Part shown: positions 24,645-33,914 of the stretch, piece by piece
Numbering within the stretch: the first letter of the stretch is position 1
Layout of the letters: each line of letters starts with the position of its first letter
Source: an uncultured Mailhella sp.
GTDB lineage: Bacteria; Desulfobacterota; Desulfovibrionia; Desulfovibrionales; Desulfovibrionaceae
DNA length: 64,000 bases
Reading direction: 5' to 3'
NCBI RefSeq assembly: GCF_944324995.1
Contig: NZ_CALUYL010000001.1
Span: forward strand, 186,001-250,000
Notes under the pieces: generated by a model
Database searches by the model: none
Told to the model about the DNA's origin: nothing
The model's input: the letters and a program-made list of their open reading frames with translations, nothing else
Position numbers and translations under genes: made by a program

Positions 24645-26330
24645 CTACGCGGACCAGCGCTGACGCCATTCCGTGATAACCTTGCCGTTTTCCTTGCGTA
24701 CCGTCAGGAATTTGTCCGACAAAAGCGGATTCGTAAAGGTGTAATCGGAACGCTGATGCATGCCGCGGCTTTCCTTGCGTTCGCGGGCGGCGTGCATGAT
24801 GATTTCGCCGTTGTCCATGAGCTCGAAGGCTTCCACGGTGCGCAGAAGTTCGTGAGCGTTGGCGGCCTTCACGCATTCCTCGGCGTTCGTGCGCAGATCG
24901 GCAAGATACTTGAGACCGGCGCAGAGCAGGGTTTCGGAACGCACGCGATGCGGACCGGCCGCGGCGTAGTCGTTCATGATCTGCTGCAGCCCCATGGCGG
25001 CTTCCTTCCAGTGAGCGCCGGAAGGACGGGTCAGGAACCTGTCGTAGTAGGCCATGCGTTCCTGCGCCCATTCGGACTTTTCCGCCTCCACGAGGGAACC
25101 GGTCTCCAGGTTGGCGGAAGCGTGTTCGCCGGCCATCCAGCCCCACACGGCCGCGCCGGAGATGTCGGAGCGGAAGTTGCCCACCATGTCGCCCGCGGCA
25201 TACAGGCCATGCACGGAGGTTTCGCCGTTGATGTCGATCTGCAGGCCGCGGCCGATGAGATGCGGTTCGTACTGCATGAATTCCACGCCGTACTTGGAAG
25301 GATCGATGCCCTTGTCGTCCATGTAGTTGAGCAGCGCGCCGAGGCCTTCGCTGATCATGCCCGCACGCATGAACTTCATGTCTTCAGGGCCGGTGCCCGA
25401 GCAGTCGATGTAGGCGGGGCCTGTGCCGTTCATGAGCACGTCGCTGTAGGCGGAGTTCCACACGTCGCAGGTGATATCGCCGACTTCCCTCGTGGCCTTG
25501 GTGACGAAGGGGCCGAGCAGCTTGCCGTTGGGGTAGCGGTACACGCCTATCCAGGTGCTCTTGCCGGCTCTGGAGAAATACTTGGGACCGGCGTGACGGT
25601 TGGGCAGCTCCATGTTCACGAGCTTGGCGCCGATGCGCCAGCTCTGCGCCTGCGCCGCGCCCGTGCAGGAAGGACAGAAGGCGGTATTGAACAGCCAGCC
25701 GGGCGTTCCGGCGGGAGAGTACAGGCGGGAGGCCGAACCCGTGGCGATGATGACCTTCTTGGCGCGCACCACGGTGTAGGAAGGTTCCTTGCCGCTCATG
25801 TCCAGCGCGAGCGCGCCGGTGATGCCTTCATCGTTGCGCAGAAGGTCGAGCACGGGATGATGATTGAGAATGACGGCGCCGGCCTTCTTGGCCTGAGCGG
25901 TGAGCACCTGCTTCTGATTGTGACCGTCGTACTTGAGGAAGATGCGGGGACGATTGGGGAAGGCGTGTCCCATGAACACGTAGTCGTCGCCGAAGGGCTT
26001 CATGTTGATGCCCCAGGAATGCCACTTGTCGGCAATGCTGATGGAACGCTCAAGGAAGCGCACCGAAAGCTTGGTGTCGTGGCAGAGGCCGAGCATGCTG
26101 TCCAGAAGTTCCTTCAGGATGGGAGCGATGTCGTTGCCGTGGGCCTTGGGATAGTAGCAGGTGAAGTGATCGTTGCCGGTCGCGCCGGAACCGCTGCGCT
26201 TGCTGTTGGCCTTTTCGAGCACGATGACCTTCGCGCCGCCCTGAGCGGCGGAAATGGCCGCGCACAGACCGCCGATACCGCCGCCGACGACCAGAACATC
26301 CGTTTCCAACGTATTTTTAAGCGTGAGCAT
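24645..26330 (-). CDS. AprA-like FAD flavoprotein (fumarate reductase/APS reductase superfamily)
   Basis: 561 residues. The N-terminal FAD Rossmann motif is VLVVGGGIGGLCAAISAA. RSGSGATGNDHF resembles the AprA-type FAD region, and the C-terminal FAD segment is LYAAGDMVGN. It is shorter than true AprA (about 660). The gene lies 3 bp after an AprB-like ferredoxin gene, so the two probably form an electron-transferring pair in the cytoplasm, reducing or oxidising an imported acid. No sulfate-activation genes are near, so a role as dissimilatory APS reductase is unlikely. It is closely similar to the locus C protein at 30089 (shared WHSWGINMKPFG, GHAFP-RPR and KYDGHNQK). The ATG follows GGAG. Confidence 0.85.
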   Translation of the reverse strand: MLTLKNTLETDVLVVGGGIGGLCAAISAAQGGAKVIVLEKANSKRSGSGATGNDHFTCYYPKAHGNDIAPILKELLDSMLGLCHDTKLSVRFLERSISIADKWHSWGINMKPFGDDYVFMGHAFPNRPRIFLKYDGHNQKQVLTAQAKKAGAVILNHHPVLDLLRNDEGITGALALDMSGKEPSYTVVRAKKVIIATGSASRLYSPAGTPGWLFNTAFCPSCTGAAQAQSWRIGAKLVNMELPNRHAGPKYFSRAGKSTWIGVYRYPNGKLLGPFVTKATREVGDITCDVWNSAYSDVLMNGTGPAYIDCSGTGPEDMKFMRAGMISEGLGALLNYMDDKGIDPSKYGVEFMQYEPHLIGRGLQIDINGETSVHGLYAAGDMVGNFRSDISGAAVWGWMAGEHASANLETGSLVEAEKSEWAQERMAYYDRFLTRPSGAHWKEAAMGLQQIMNDYAAAGPHRVRSETLLCAGLKYLADLRTNAEECVKAANAHELLRTVEAFELMDNGEIIMHAARERKESRGMHQRSDYTFTNPLLSDKFLTVRKENGKVITEWRQRWSA

Positions 26331-26333
26331 GAC

Positions 26334-26567
26334 CTACTCCTTGAACTGGGCCGCATCCACATGGAGCAGCATGTAATTGAGGGGAATCCGCAGAGACACG
26401 GCTTTCTTGGGGCAGTCAAGCACGCAGGCGTTGCAGTGCCAGCATTCCTCGCCGTAGGCGACGCTGGGAACCGTTTTGGGAGCTTCCTGCTCGAACACAT
26501 TCATGGGACAGATATCGGCGCAGGTTCCGCAGCCGATACACAGGTCCTTATTGATGACCGGGGGCAT
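26334..26567 (-). CDS. AprB-like 2[4Fe-4S] ferredoxin
   Basis: 77 residues with two cysteine clusters: CIGCGTCADICP (~10-21) and CWHCNACVLDCP (~43-54). The spacing and the C-terminal tail (SLRIPLNYMLLHVDAAQ) resemble the ferredoxin half of AprB. It feeds electrons to or from the flavoprotein encoded 3 bp downstream. The ATG follows AAGGAGAG. First gene of locus B, about 46 nt after the predicted start of the sigma-54 transcript. Confidence 0.92.
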   Translation of the reverse strand: MPPVINKDLCIGCGTCADICPMNVFEQEAPKTVPSVAYGEECWHCNACVLDCPKKAVSLRIPLNYMLLHVDAAQFKE

Positions 26568-26624
26568 GTTTTCTCTCCTTGCTCGTTGGCGGGCGTATGG
26601 GTGATATTGTCAATCCTATGATTT

Positions 26625-26639
26625 GCAAAATCCATACCA
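26625..26639 (-). promoter_or_regulatory. Sigma-54 (-24/-12) promoter of locus B
   Basis: On the minus strand TGGTATGGATTTTGC fits TGGCAC-N5-TTGC with two changes in the -24 box. Transcription would start near 26613. The divergent activator gene supports it. Confidence 0.7.
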
Positions 26640-26682
26640 AAATGAAAAACTCCATAAAACAAAGATGTTGTGAAAAATATCA

Positions 26683-26710
26683 AAATCATAATTATTGCGA
26701 AATCATAATT
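26683..26710. promoter_or_regulatory. Candidate activator site: 11-bp direct repeat
   Basis: AAATCATAATT occurs at 26683-26693 and 26700-26710, a 17-bp period, 45-85 bp upstream of the locus B -24 element. Binding by the regulator at 26804 is inference. Confidence 0.4.
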
Positions 26711-26803
26711 TAAGTTTGTATTTTTATAAGACTTGAACTATGTTCCTTCATGGCGCGCCAAGGCGTCCGCCCCTGTTTTCCACGCTCAGCCAAAAGGCCT
26801 TCC

Positions 26804-28309
26804 ATGCATTTCGACGAAGATTCCCTGCGCGCCAGCGCCCTGTCCTTCAAGCTCATCTACCGCACGCGAGGCATGTATCAGACCTGCGCCTGCCTTCGCG
26901 ACTTTCTGGCCGAAACCATGGCCGTGACCCGCATCAACGCGCTCTACATTCCTTCGGACTGGTCCAACGTCATCACCATGGTGGACACCCAGGAAAACAG
27001 ACCCGTCACCATGAAGCGGGAAGGCCGCCAGCTGCCCCTTCTGCTCTGGGAGAGGCTGGCCGAACCGCTCATCGTGGGCAATCTCGATCCCTACAAGGAA
27101 AAGCATCTGGGAAGCGATCCTGCGGCGGAAAAGCTGCCCTTTCTCCATCACCGCTCGCTGGCCCGCCTGCCCCTGTGCCGCACGGAAGCCTATATTTTCG
27201 TAGTCAACTTCTGGTCCGACACCTACAACGCCTTCACGGAAGACGATCTGCCCGAACTTCAGAAGGTCACCAGCGGCTTTGCCGAAGAACTGGCCCGGGA
27301 TCTGGAAAGTCCGGCCGCGCCGTCCAGCCGCTCGCTGACTTCCGGCAGCGACAAGCTGTTCGAGTGTTCGGGGCTGAACCACGTGCGCAACATGGTGGAG
27401 CAGGTGGCCCCTTGTTCGAGCACCGTGCTCATCATGGGCGAAACCGGCGTGGGCAAGGAATCCGTGGCCGACGCTATTCACGAACTCTCACCGCGGCGCA
27501 ACGGCCCGTTCATCAAGGTGAACTGCGGCGCCATTCCCGACACGCTGCTCGAAAGCGAACTCTTCGGCTACGAAAAAGGCGCGTTCACCGGCGCCGTGAA
27601 CACGCGCCGCGGCTATTTCGAGGCCGCGCAGGGCGGGACCATTCTGCTGGACGAAATCGGAGAAATGCCCCTTTCCGCGCAGGTTAGGCTGCTGCGCGTG
27701 CTGGAAAACAGGACCATCATGCGCGTGGGCAGTCCGAACGCGGTGCAGCTCGACGTGCGCATCATCGCCTCCACCCACGCCGATCTGCACCGCAAGGTCA
27801 AAGAAGGCACATTCCGCCGCGATCTCTGGTACCGGCTCAGCGTGTTTCCCATCCACGTGCCTCCGCTGCGGGAACGCAAGGAAGACATTCCCACCCTGCT
27901 GCGCCACTTTCTCCACACCAAGGCCAAGCAGTTCGACCTGCCGGAAACCATCCGCGTTCCCAAGGAAGAGCTTGCGAGACTGTACGCCTACAACTGGCCG
28001 GGCAACGTGCGGGAGCTGGATCACGTGGTGGAGCGCGCCATGATTCTCGCCCGCGGCAAAAGCGGCACGCTGCACTTCGACATTGAAAGGGACGAATTCG
28101 AGGAATCGAGCTGGTCTGCGCCGGAAAAGAACGCCTCCGACTGGCCCACGCTGGCGGAAATGGAAAACCGCTACATCCGCGCCGTGCTGGCCAAATGCGG
28201 GGGCAAGCTCACCGGCGAAAACAGCGTCACGCAGGTGCTGGACATCCACTACACCACCCTGCGCGCAAGAATGAAGCAGCTCGGCCTGAGCATGCCCAGA
28301 GAAAAATAA
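26804..28309 (+). CDS. Sigma-54-dependent activator of locus B
   Basis: 501 residues. The first ~190 form a GAF-like sensor (INALYIPSD, VDTQENRP, RLPLCRTEAYIFVVNFW) that is shared with the locus C regulator. The AAA+ domain has Walker A GETGVGKE (~212), GAFTGA (~260) and LLDEIGEMP. A short C-terminal Fis-like helix-turn-helix follows (~445-500, HYTTLRARMKQLG). The start at 26804 follows AAAAGG; an in-frame ATG at 26750 lacks a ribosome site. Divergent from the locus B promoter. The paralogous sensor suggests its ligand is chemically related to that of locus C. Confidence 0.92.
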   Translation: MHFDEDSLRASALSFKLIYRTRGMYQTCACLRDFLAETMAVTRINALYIPSDWSNVITMVDTQENRPVTMKREGRQLPLLLWERLAEPLIVGNLDPYKEKHLGSDPAAEKLPFLHHRSLARLPLCRTEAYIFVVNFWSDTYNAFTEDDLPELQKVTSGFAEELARDLESPAAPSSRSLTSGSDKLFECSGLNHVRNMVEQVAPCSSTVLIMGETGVGKESVADAIHELSPRRNGPFIKVNCGAIPDTLLESELFGYEKGAFTGAVNTRRGYFEAAQGGTILLDEIGEMPLSAQVRLLRVLENRTIMRVGSPNAVQLDVRIIASTHADLHRKVKEGTFRRDLWYRLSVFPIHVPPLRERKEDIPTLLRHFLHTKAKQFDLPETIRVPKEELARLYAYNWPGNVRELDHVVERAMILARGKSGTLHFDIERDEFEESSWSAPEKNASDWPTLAEMENRYIRAVLAKCGGKLTGENSVTQVLDIHYTTLRARMKQLGLSMPREK

Positions 28310-28375
28310 GACGTGCGCGCCGGGGACTTTTCCGACTCCTTTTTTCCCTCACCGGCGCGGAAGACTTTAACCCAA

Positions 28376-28405
28376 AAGGGACGCCCCGTTTATGGAGCGT
28401 CCCTT
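28376..28405. terminator. Hairpin between convergent regulator and DASS genes
   Basis: AAGGGACGC and GCGTCCCTT form a 9-bp stem with a 12-nt loop, AAAA to the left and a short TT to the right. It could terminate the minus-strand DASS transcript and the plus-strand regulator transcript. Confidence 0.55.
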
Positions 28406-28429
28406 GAAGTTCCACATTCCGTCAGTTCA

Positions 28430-29923
28430 TCATGCCGTCGGTACGGGAATGACGGCATCGCCGAGCAGGACGCCGCAGCCCAGCGCTATCAGCGAACAGA
28501 CAATCAGCACTGCCAGTCCGTAGGCTATATAGTCCTTCGGCGAAGAGTATCCTTCGGACCCAAGCATGGCGGCGGCAATGGGCACAGACGACACGGAAAA
28601 CATGATGCCCACATTGCACAGAATGCCCACCGTAAGACACACCACCACGGGATTCAGTCCGTAATGAACAGCCAGCGTAGCAGTCACGGGAATAAACAAT
28701 CCCACAACGGCAAGATTCACAATGACCTGCGAAAGCATGGCGCCGATGATCATGACGGCAAACCACACCAGCAACGGTGACATGTCGCCGATGGCATGAA
28801 TGAGAATGTTGCCGAGCCACTTGTCCACACCTCCGGCCACCAGGTTTTCCCCGAAGAGAATGGCGCCCGCCATGAAAATGATGATTGACCAGTCCACGGA
28901 ACGCACACAATCCTTCCACGGCATGGAAAACTCGATGGTGCCGCTCTCGGCATCCCGGCGTATGGGCAGAAACAGCAGACTGCAGCCCATGAGCAGCGCC
29001 ACGGACGGCGGAGCGAACAGCTTCACGCCCACAGCCCAGCCCAGAGCACGGGACACAGGCTGACCTGCCACCCAAAGCAGCATGGCAAGAAACATCACGA
29101 ACATGGAAACATGTTCAAACGGCGTGACCGGACCAAGCTCTTCGCGCTTTTTACGGATATAGTCGCCGGAACTGCTCACCAGACCGTCCTTACGGGGCGG
29201 GAAAAACACATAGGCAAGCAGCACCATGGCAAGCAGCATAAGCAGACATATGGGCATGCCGAGCGCCGTCCACTCGGCAAACGTGACATTATAGTTCAAC
29301 GATGAGGCAATAACGCCTATCACCACCAGGTTGGGCGCGCCGCCTATGGGCGTTCCCGCGCCGCCGAGAGCGGAGCCTACGCCGGACATGACACACAACC
29401 CGCGAATGGTGTTGCTTTTCCCCGGCTCGGCATTGATGCCCCTTCCCATGGCCACGGCCAGAGAAACAAAAAGAATGGCTACGGGAATGTTGGGAACAAT
29501 GGTGGAAACCAGGCCCGTGGCAAAGGCAAACACCAGCATGAGGCGCCTGGGACGCCCCTTGATCCACGGCAGACTCAGCACCCAGTACGCGTATCTCGTG
29601 ATGAGTCCGCTTTCCTTCCACGCGCCGAGAATGATCATGGCGCCGACCATCAACATAAGGTTGGAGTTGCCGAAGATGGCATAGGCCTTGACCGGAGGCA
29701 TGACATCCACGATTCCGTAAATAGGAATGCTCAGCAGCGACACGGCGGCCAGAGGAAACAACTCCGTAACCCACCAAATCAGAATCCATGCCGCAGCCGC
29801 AAGGTGTTTCATACCGATGTGCCCGAGACCTTCGGGCGCCGGACACTGCAGAATAACCCAGCACAGCAGGGGGCCGAGCAGAAAAAAGATGATCTGCCTG
29901 TTGCGATACAAACTGCGAGTCAT
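28430..29923 (-). CDS. DASS/SLC13-family sodium:dicarboxylate symporter
   Basis: 497 residues in the inner membrane with about 11-12 hydrophobic segments. SLC13/DASS features include IVPNIPVAIL, GVGSALGGAGTPIGGAPN and, near the C-terminus, ATLAVHYGLNPVVV. It imports a dicarboxylate or similar anion with sodium. The ATG at 29923 follows GGGGA by a good distance, whereas the in-frame GTG at 29929 is too close to it. It lies ~165 bp after the locus C flavoprotein with a hairpin between. It is the likely importer for that enzyme's substrate. Confidence 0.9.
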   Translation of the reverse strand: MTRSLYRNRQIIFFLLGPLLCWVILQCPAPEGLGHIGMKHLAAAAWILIWWVTELFPLAAVSLLSIPIYGIVDVMPPVKAYAIFGNSNLMLMVGAMIILGAWKESGLITRYAYWVLSLPWIKGRPRRLMLVFAFATGLVSTIVPNIPVAILFVSLAVAMGRGINAEPGKSNTIRGLCVMSGVGSALGGAGTPIGGAPNLVVIGVIASSLNYNVTFAEWTALGMPICLLMLLAMVLLAYVFFPPRKDGLVSSSGDYIRKKREELGPVTPFEHVSMFVMFLAMLLWVAGQPVSRALGWAVGVKLFAPPSVALLMGCSLLFLPIRRDAESGTIEFSMPWKDCVRSVDWSIIIFMAGAILFGENLVAGGVDKWLGNILIHAIGDMSPLLVWFAVMIIGAMLSQVIVNLAVVGLFIPVTATLAVHYGLNPVVVCLTVGILCNVGIMFSVSSVPIAAAMLGSEGYSSPKDYIAYGLAVLIVCSLIALGCGVLLGDAVIPVPTA

Positions 29924-30011
29924 TGACACTTCCCCTCATGGAAGCGTGCTCCGTTCCTCATGGAAAACACGCGTTACAGCAGTAAAAAGGCAATGGGACA
30001 TCTTTTTTTCG

Positions 30012-30046
30012 GTACGGCCGGAACCATCTTCTGGCTCCGGCCGTAC
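30012..30046 (-). repeat. Intercistronic hairpin in locus C
   Basis: GTACGGCCGGA and TCCGGCCGTAC form an 11-bp stem with more pairing inside (CCA/TGG). On the minus strand an A-run, not a T-run, follows, so it is not a standard terminator. Confidence 0.6.
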
Positions 30047-30088
30047 ACTCCGCGCTCCCCGTCTTCCGAAAGAACGCGGATAACGTAC

Positions 30089-31771
30089 TCAAAGCATCCT
30101 ACGCTTGCGCCATGCCGTAACGGGTCTGCCATCCTTCATTTCCACGGTGATGAACTTCTCTCCGTCGGAAACGCTGGTAAATGGATAATCGGAACGGATG
30201 TGCTGAACCCTAGTTTCCCGTCTTTCACGGGCCGCCGTCATAACGGCTTCGCCAAGATCGATAAGGTCTAGCACTTCCAGACCGCGCATCAGCGTGTGGG
30301 CATTGGGGGTAGCCATATCTCGCAGAGCGTGGGCGCGCAGATCCGCAAGATAGTGCAGCCCCGCACGCAGCAGAGTTTCGGAGCGCACGCGCGGCGCCGC
30401 CGGACAGTAATCATTCATGAGCTGCTGCAGGGCAATGTTGAATTCCTTCCACGGCGCACCGTTTTCCCTGTGCAGCAGACTGTCATACAGCGCCAGACGA
30501 CGCTCAATGAGCTCGTCCGAAGCCGTCTGATCCGAAAGCTGAACGTCCCGAACATACGTCGACGCATGCTCTGCGCTTATCCAGCCCCAGGTCACCGCGC
30601 CGGCAATCCCGGACCGGAAATTGCCTATGGGATCGCCCGCCACATAAAGACCACGGATGTTCGTAGAACCGGTTTCGTCGATTTCCAGACCGCGTCCGAA
30701 AAGCAAGGGCTCGTAACGACCGAATTCAACGGCGTCGTGCGCGGGGTCTATGCCTTCGCGATCCATGTAGTCCAGCTGCGAAGTCAGCCCTTCGCTCACC
30801 ATGCCCTGACGCATGAACTGCAGATCTTCCGGCGAGGCCTCGGAACAGTCCAGATAGGCGGGGCCCGTTCCGTTGGCCATGACGTCGGCGAAAACGGACT
30901 TCCACACATCGGAGGTATTGTCGCCGATTTCCCGGTTGGGCTTACGGACGAACGGTCCTATGGGACGTCCGTCGGGATACTTGTACACGCCAATCCACGT
31001 AGCCTTGCCGCAGCGTGCAAAATACTTGGTGCCCGCATGCGTGTAGGGATGTTCCATATTCACCAGCTTTGCGCCGATGCGGTAAGCGGATGCCATGCCT
31101 CCCGCACAGCTAGGACAGTATCCGCAGTTAAACAACATGGCCGGCGTCATGGCATTGGGATACAACCTTGTGGAGCAGCCCGTGGCCATAATGACAGCCT
31201 TGGCCCGCACCAGTACAAAAGAAGGCTCGTCGTCCTTCACATTCATGAGGACAGCACCGGTCACACGCCCGTTTTCGGCCAGAAGATCCGTCACCGGATG
31301 ATGGTTGAGAAAGGTAACACCTGCTTCCTTGGCCTTTTTAACCAGCACTTCCTTCTGATTGTGCCCGTCATACTTGATGTACATGCGCGGACGATCGGGA
31401 AATGCGTGCCCCATGTACACATAGTCGGGGCCGAACGGCTTCATGTTGATGCCCCACGAATGCCAGCGATGCACCATTTCCGCGGTCCGCTCCAAAAATA
31501 CCTTGGTGATCTGAGTGTCATGCCACGGGCCTACCTGTCCCGCCAGCATTTCGTTAATCATCTCCTTGATCGTTATCTTCTGAATTTCCGGCATGAAGCA
31601 CAGAAAATGATCATTTCCCGTTGCGCCCGAACCGCTGCGCCGCACATGAGCCTTTTCCGCCACAATTGTGGAAAGTCCCTGCTCTCCGGTGCATATCGAC
31701 GCCATCAGACCGGCGATGCCTCCGCCTACAATCAGGATATCGGTATCCAGAGTCTTCTGTATATTCAACAT
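30089..31771 (-). CDS. AprA-like FAD flavoprotein, paralogue of the locus B protein
   Basis: 560 residues, co-linear with the product at 24645: an FAD motif ILIVGGGIAGLMASI, RSGSGATGNDHF, WHSWGINMKPFG, GHAFPDRPR and a C-terminal LYVAGDPIGN. It is probably a cytoplasmic reductase or dehydrogenase subunit acting with the ferredoxin encoded 2 bp upstream. The ATG follows GGGAGA. It shares the locus with a DASS importer instead of a TTT importer, so the substrate probably differs from that of locus B while the chemistry is alike. Confidence 0.85.
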   Translation of the reverse strand: MLNIQKTLDTDILIVGGGIAGLMASICTGEQGLSTIVAEKAHVRRSGSGATGNDHFLCFMPEIQKITIKEMINEMLAGQVGPWHDTQITKVFLERTAEMVHRWHSWGINMKPFGPDYVYMGHAFPDRPRMYIKYDGHNQKEVLVKKAKEAGVTFLNHHPVTDLLAENGRVTGAVLMNVKDDEPSFVLVRAKAVIMATGCSTRLYPNAMTPAMLFNCGYCPSCAGGMASAYRIGAKLVNMEHPYTHAGTKYFARCGKATWIGVYKYPDGRPIGPFVRKPNREIGDNTSDVWKSVFADVMANGTGPAYLDCSEASPEDLQFMRQGMVSEGLTSQLDYMDREGIDPAHDAVEFGRYEPLLFGRGLEIDETGSTNIRGLYVAGDPIGNFRSGIAGAVTWGWISAEHASTYVRDVQLSDQTASDELIERRLALYDSLLHRENGAPWKEFNIALQQLMNDYCPAAPRVRSETLLRAGLHYLADLRAHALRDMATPNAHTLMRGLEVLDLIDLGEAVMTAARERRETRVQHIRSDYPFTSVSDGEKFITVEMKDGRPVTAWRKRRML

Positions 31772-31773
31772 GG

Positions 31774-32016
31774 CTATCTCCCGCTGGGCTTAAGGTCGGA
31801 GGCGTCCACATGGAGCATCATGAACGGGGCCGGAATACGAAGGGAAATGGCATGCTGCCGGCAGTCCAGAACACAGGAATTGCAATGCCAGCATTCCTCT
31901 CCGTAAACGACCTGAGGTTTGCGGGTTTCCTTGTTCGGCCTGAACACCTGCATGGGGCAGATATCCATACAAACACCGCAGCCTATACACTTTGCTTCAT
32001 CAATCAGAGGCGGCAT
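31774..32016 (-). CDS. AprB-like 2[4Fe-4S] ferredoxin, locus C
   Basis: 80 residues with clusters CIGCGVCMDICP and CWHCNSCVLDC; after the last cysteine it reads RQ instead of the usual P. The C-terminal tail (SLRIPAPFMMLHVDASD) matches the locus B ferredoxin. The start at 32016 follows AAGGAG. It precedes the flavoprotein by 2 bp, so the two are translationally linked and probably form a complex. Confidence 0.92.
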   Translation of the reverse strand: MPPLIDEAKCIGCGVCMDICPMQVFRPNKETRKPQVVYGEECWHCNSCVLDCRQHAISLRIPAPFMMLHVDASDLKPSGR

Positions 32017-32090
32017 GAGCTTGCTCCTTTGCTTTGCGGAAGTTCGACTTCCTGTTTGACGCTGTCGGAAACGTCGACAATTTATAAAAA

Positions 32091-32105
32091 GCAAGTTCCG
32101 TGCCA
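32091..32105 (-). promoter_or_regulatory. Sigma-54 (-24/-12) promoter of locus C
   Basis: The minus strand reads TGGCACGGAACTTGC, a perfect -24/-12 element and identical to the locus A promoter. Transcription should start near 32079, about 60 nt before the ferredoxin start. Confidence 0.85.
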
Positions 32106-32231
32106 TTTAATTATTATTTAATAATTCAAAGTATTATATTAAAAATATCGATTCCTGTACGGCAAATGTGACTATTTTTAAAATTTATATTATCCACATA
32201 ATTAACAATTTCACTCATATTCGGAGGCATC

Positions 32232-33914
32232 ATGTCCGCGCCCTTTTCCGCTGAGACTCAGTCGCCCCGCGCCGTACCAGCTGCGGAGCACATTCCATCC
32301 ATAGCTCGGTTGTGCCTCGCCGTGCTGCACAGACACGGCATGGGCAGCGCCATGAACATGCTCCTTGAAGCCACCCGGCAATTTGCTCCGGTCATCCGCA
32401 TCAACGGCGTCTTCATCAGCAGAGACGGAAGCTCCATTTTGAATATTTTCGATACGCAGCCCAACGACCGTATGGTTTCCTACTATCTATCGCCCAATCG
32501 CACTGCCGCCATAGCCGCAGAACAGAGCGGATGGAAACGCAAGCACGCCATCAGGCTGGAAGATATAGACAAACCCACGCTCATCAACGACCTTGCCCCC
32601 TATAAGACTCCTGCTCTTCTCAACAATCCGCTGTGCAAAGGCATCCCGTTTCTCGCACACAACGCTCTTCTGCGCCTGCCCCTTTTCATCATGGAACCCT
32701 TTGTATTCGTCATCAACTTCTGGGCGGATGTTACCGACGCCTTTGCCCCCGAACATATCCCCGCCATGCAGGAGCTCATTCATCCGCTGGGCAAGGAACT
32801 GGAAGAATCCTTCTCCACCTCTGGAACTGACCTGCTTTCGGATCAGGAGGACGACAAGTTCTCCGAAAAGGAACGTCCATTTCTGGACTTCTACGTCAAA
32901 CAGCTCGAAAGCTGTCCCGGTCTGCACAACGTATGCGGGCTCATCCGCAAGGTCGCCCGCACCGACGCCACCGTCATCATTCAGGGAGAAACGGGCACAG
33001 GCAAGGAATTCGTTGCCTGTGCCATCCACGAACAATCGTCCCGCAAGGACAAGCCTTTCATTATCGTCAATTGCGGAGCCATTCCTCCCACGCTGGTGGA
33101 AAGCGAACTCTTCGGTCATGAACGCGGTGCTTTTACCGGTGCCGTAAGTACGCACAAAGGCTATTTCGAACAGGCTCAGGGAGGCACCATTTTTCTCGAT
33201 GAAATCGGCGATCTTCCGCTTTCTGCTCAAGTCAAACTGCTGCGCGTGCTGGAAAAAGGACATCTCGTGCGTGTAGGCGGCAACAAAGCCATGCGTCTCA
33301 ATGTGCGCATCATTGCCGCTACCAATGCCGACCTCGATGCCAAAATGAAGGATGGAAGCTTCCGACGCGATCTCTGGTATCGGCTGGCAGTATTCCCCAT
33401 GCATATCCCTCCCCTGCGGGAACGCCCCGGAGACATTCCTCATCTTGTCAAAGAATTCCTGGGGGCGAAAACACAGTCTCTGGGACTCAACTTCCAGGGA
33501 GGCGTCTCAGAAAAGGAAATCCGTCGACTCTACGACTACAACTGGCCGGGCAACGTGCGGGAACTGGAACACGTGGTGGAGCGTTCGCTCATCATGCACG
33601 ACAACGACAAGGGGACTCTGCATTTCGTCCTGCCCGATGCCGCCGACGCCCCGCTCCCATCATCCCCTGACCAGACCTCCATCATGAAAGAACCCGCCGA
33701 CTGTTCCGCCTGCGACTCTGCCCCCTGGCCGACACTGAAGGACGTGAAGGATAAACACATCCGGGAAACGCTCAAAAAAACCGGAGGAACACTGCTGGGA
33801 CCAAACGGCGCGGCCACGCTTCTCGGTATTCACTACAGCACTCTGCGTTCAAAAATGAAGCAGATGGGACTTCCTCTGCCCCGCGAGGTACAGAAAAAAA
33901 CCTTTTTCTCCTGA
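32232..33914 (+). CDS. Sigma-54-dependent activator of locus C
   Basis: 560 residues. The N-terminal sensor (~20-200: [33 protein letters not shown]) is clearly related to that of the locus B activator. A linker follows, then AAA+ with Walker A GETGTGKE (~252) and GAFTGA (~299), and a Fis-like C-terminus ([13 protein letters not shown]). The ATG follows CGGAGG. Divergent from the locus C sigma-54 promoter. It may also act on the sigma-54 promoter of the nitrilase gene 290 bp downstream of its stop. Confidence 0.92.
   Translation: MSAPFSAETQSPRAVPAAEHIPSIARLCLAVLHRHGMGSAMNMLLEATRQFAPVIRINGVFISRDGSSILNIFDTQPNDRMVSYYLSPNRTAAIAAEQSGWKRKHAIRLEDIDKPTLINDLAPYKTPALLNNPLCKGIPFLAHNALLRLPLFIMEPFVFVINFWADVTDAFAPEHIPAMQELIHPLGKELEESFSTSGTDLLSDQEDDKFSEKERPFLDFYVKQLESCPGLHNVCGLIRKVARTDATVIIQGETGTGKEFVACAIHEQSSRKDKPFIIVNCGAIPPTLVESELFGHERGAFTGAVSTHKGYFEQAQGGTIFLDEIGDLPLSAQVKLLRVLEKGHLVRVGGNKAMRLNVRIIAATNADLDAKMKDGSFRRDLWYRLAVFPMHIPPLRERPGDIPHLVKEFLGAKTQSLGLNFQGGVSEKEIRRLYDYNWPGNVRELEHVVERSLIMHDNDKGTLHFVLPDAADAPLPSSPDQTSIMKEPADCSACDSAPWPTLKDVKDKHIRETLKKTGGTLLGPNGAATLLGIHYSTLRSKMKQMGLPLPREVQKKTFFS

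Noticed and set aside
24645..32016. Dissimilatory APS reductase (aprBA)
   Set aside because: The flavoproteins are about 100 residues shorter than AprA, the ferredoxins lack the usual AprB length, and each pair sits with organic-anion transporters and its own sigma-54 activator.
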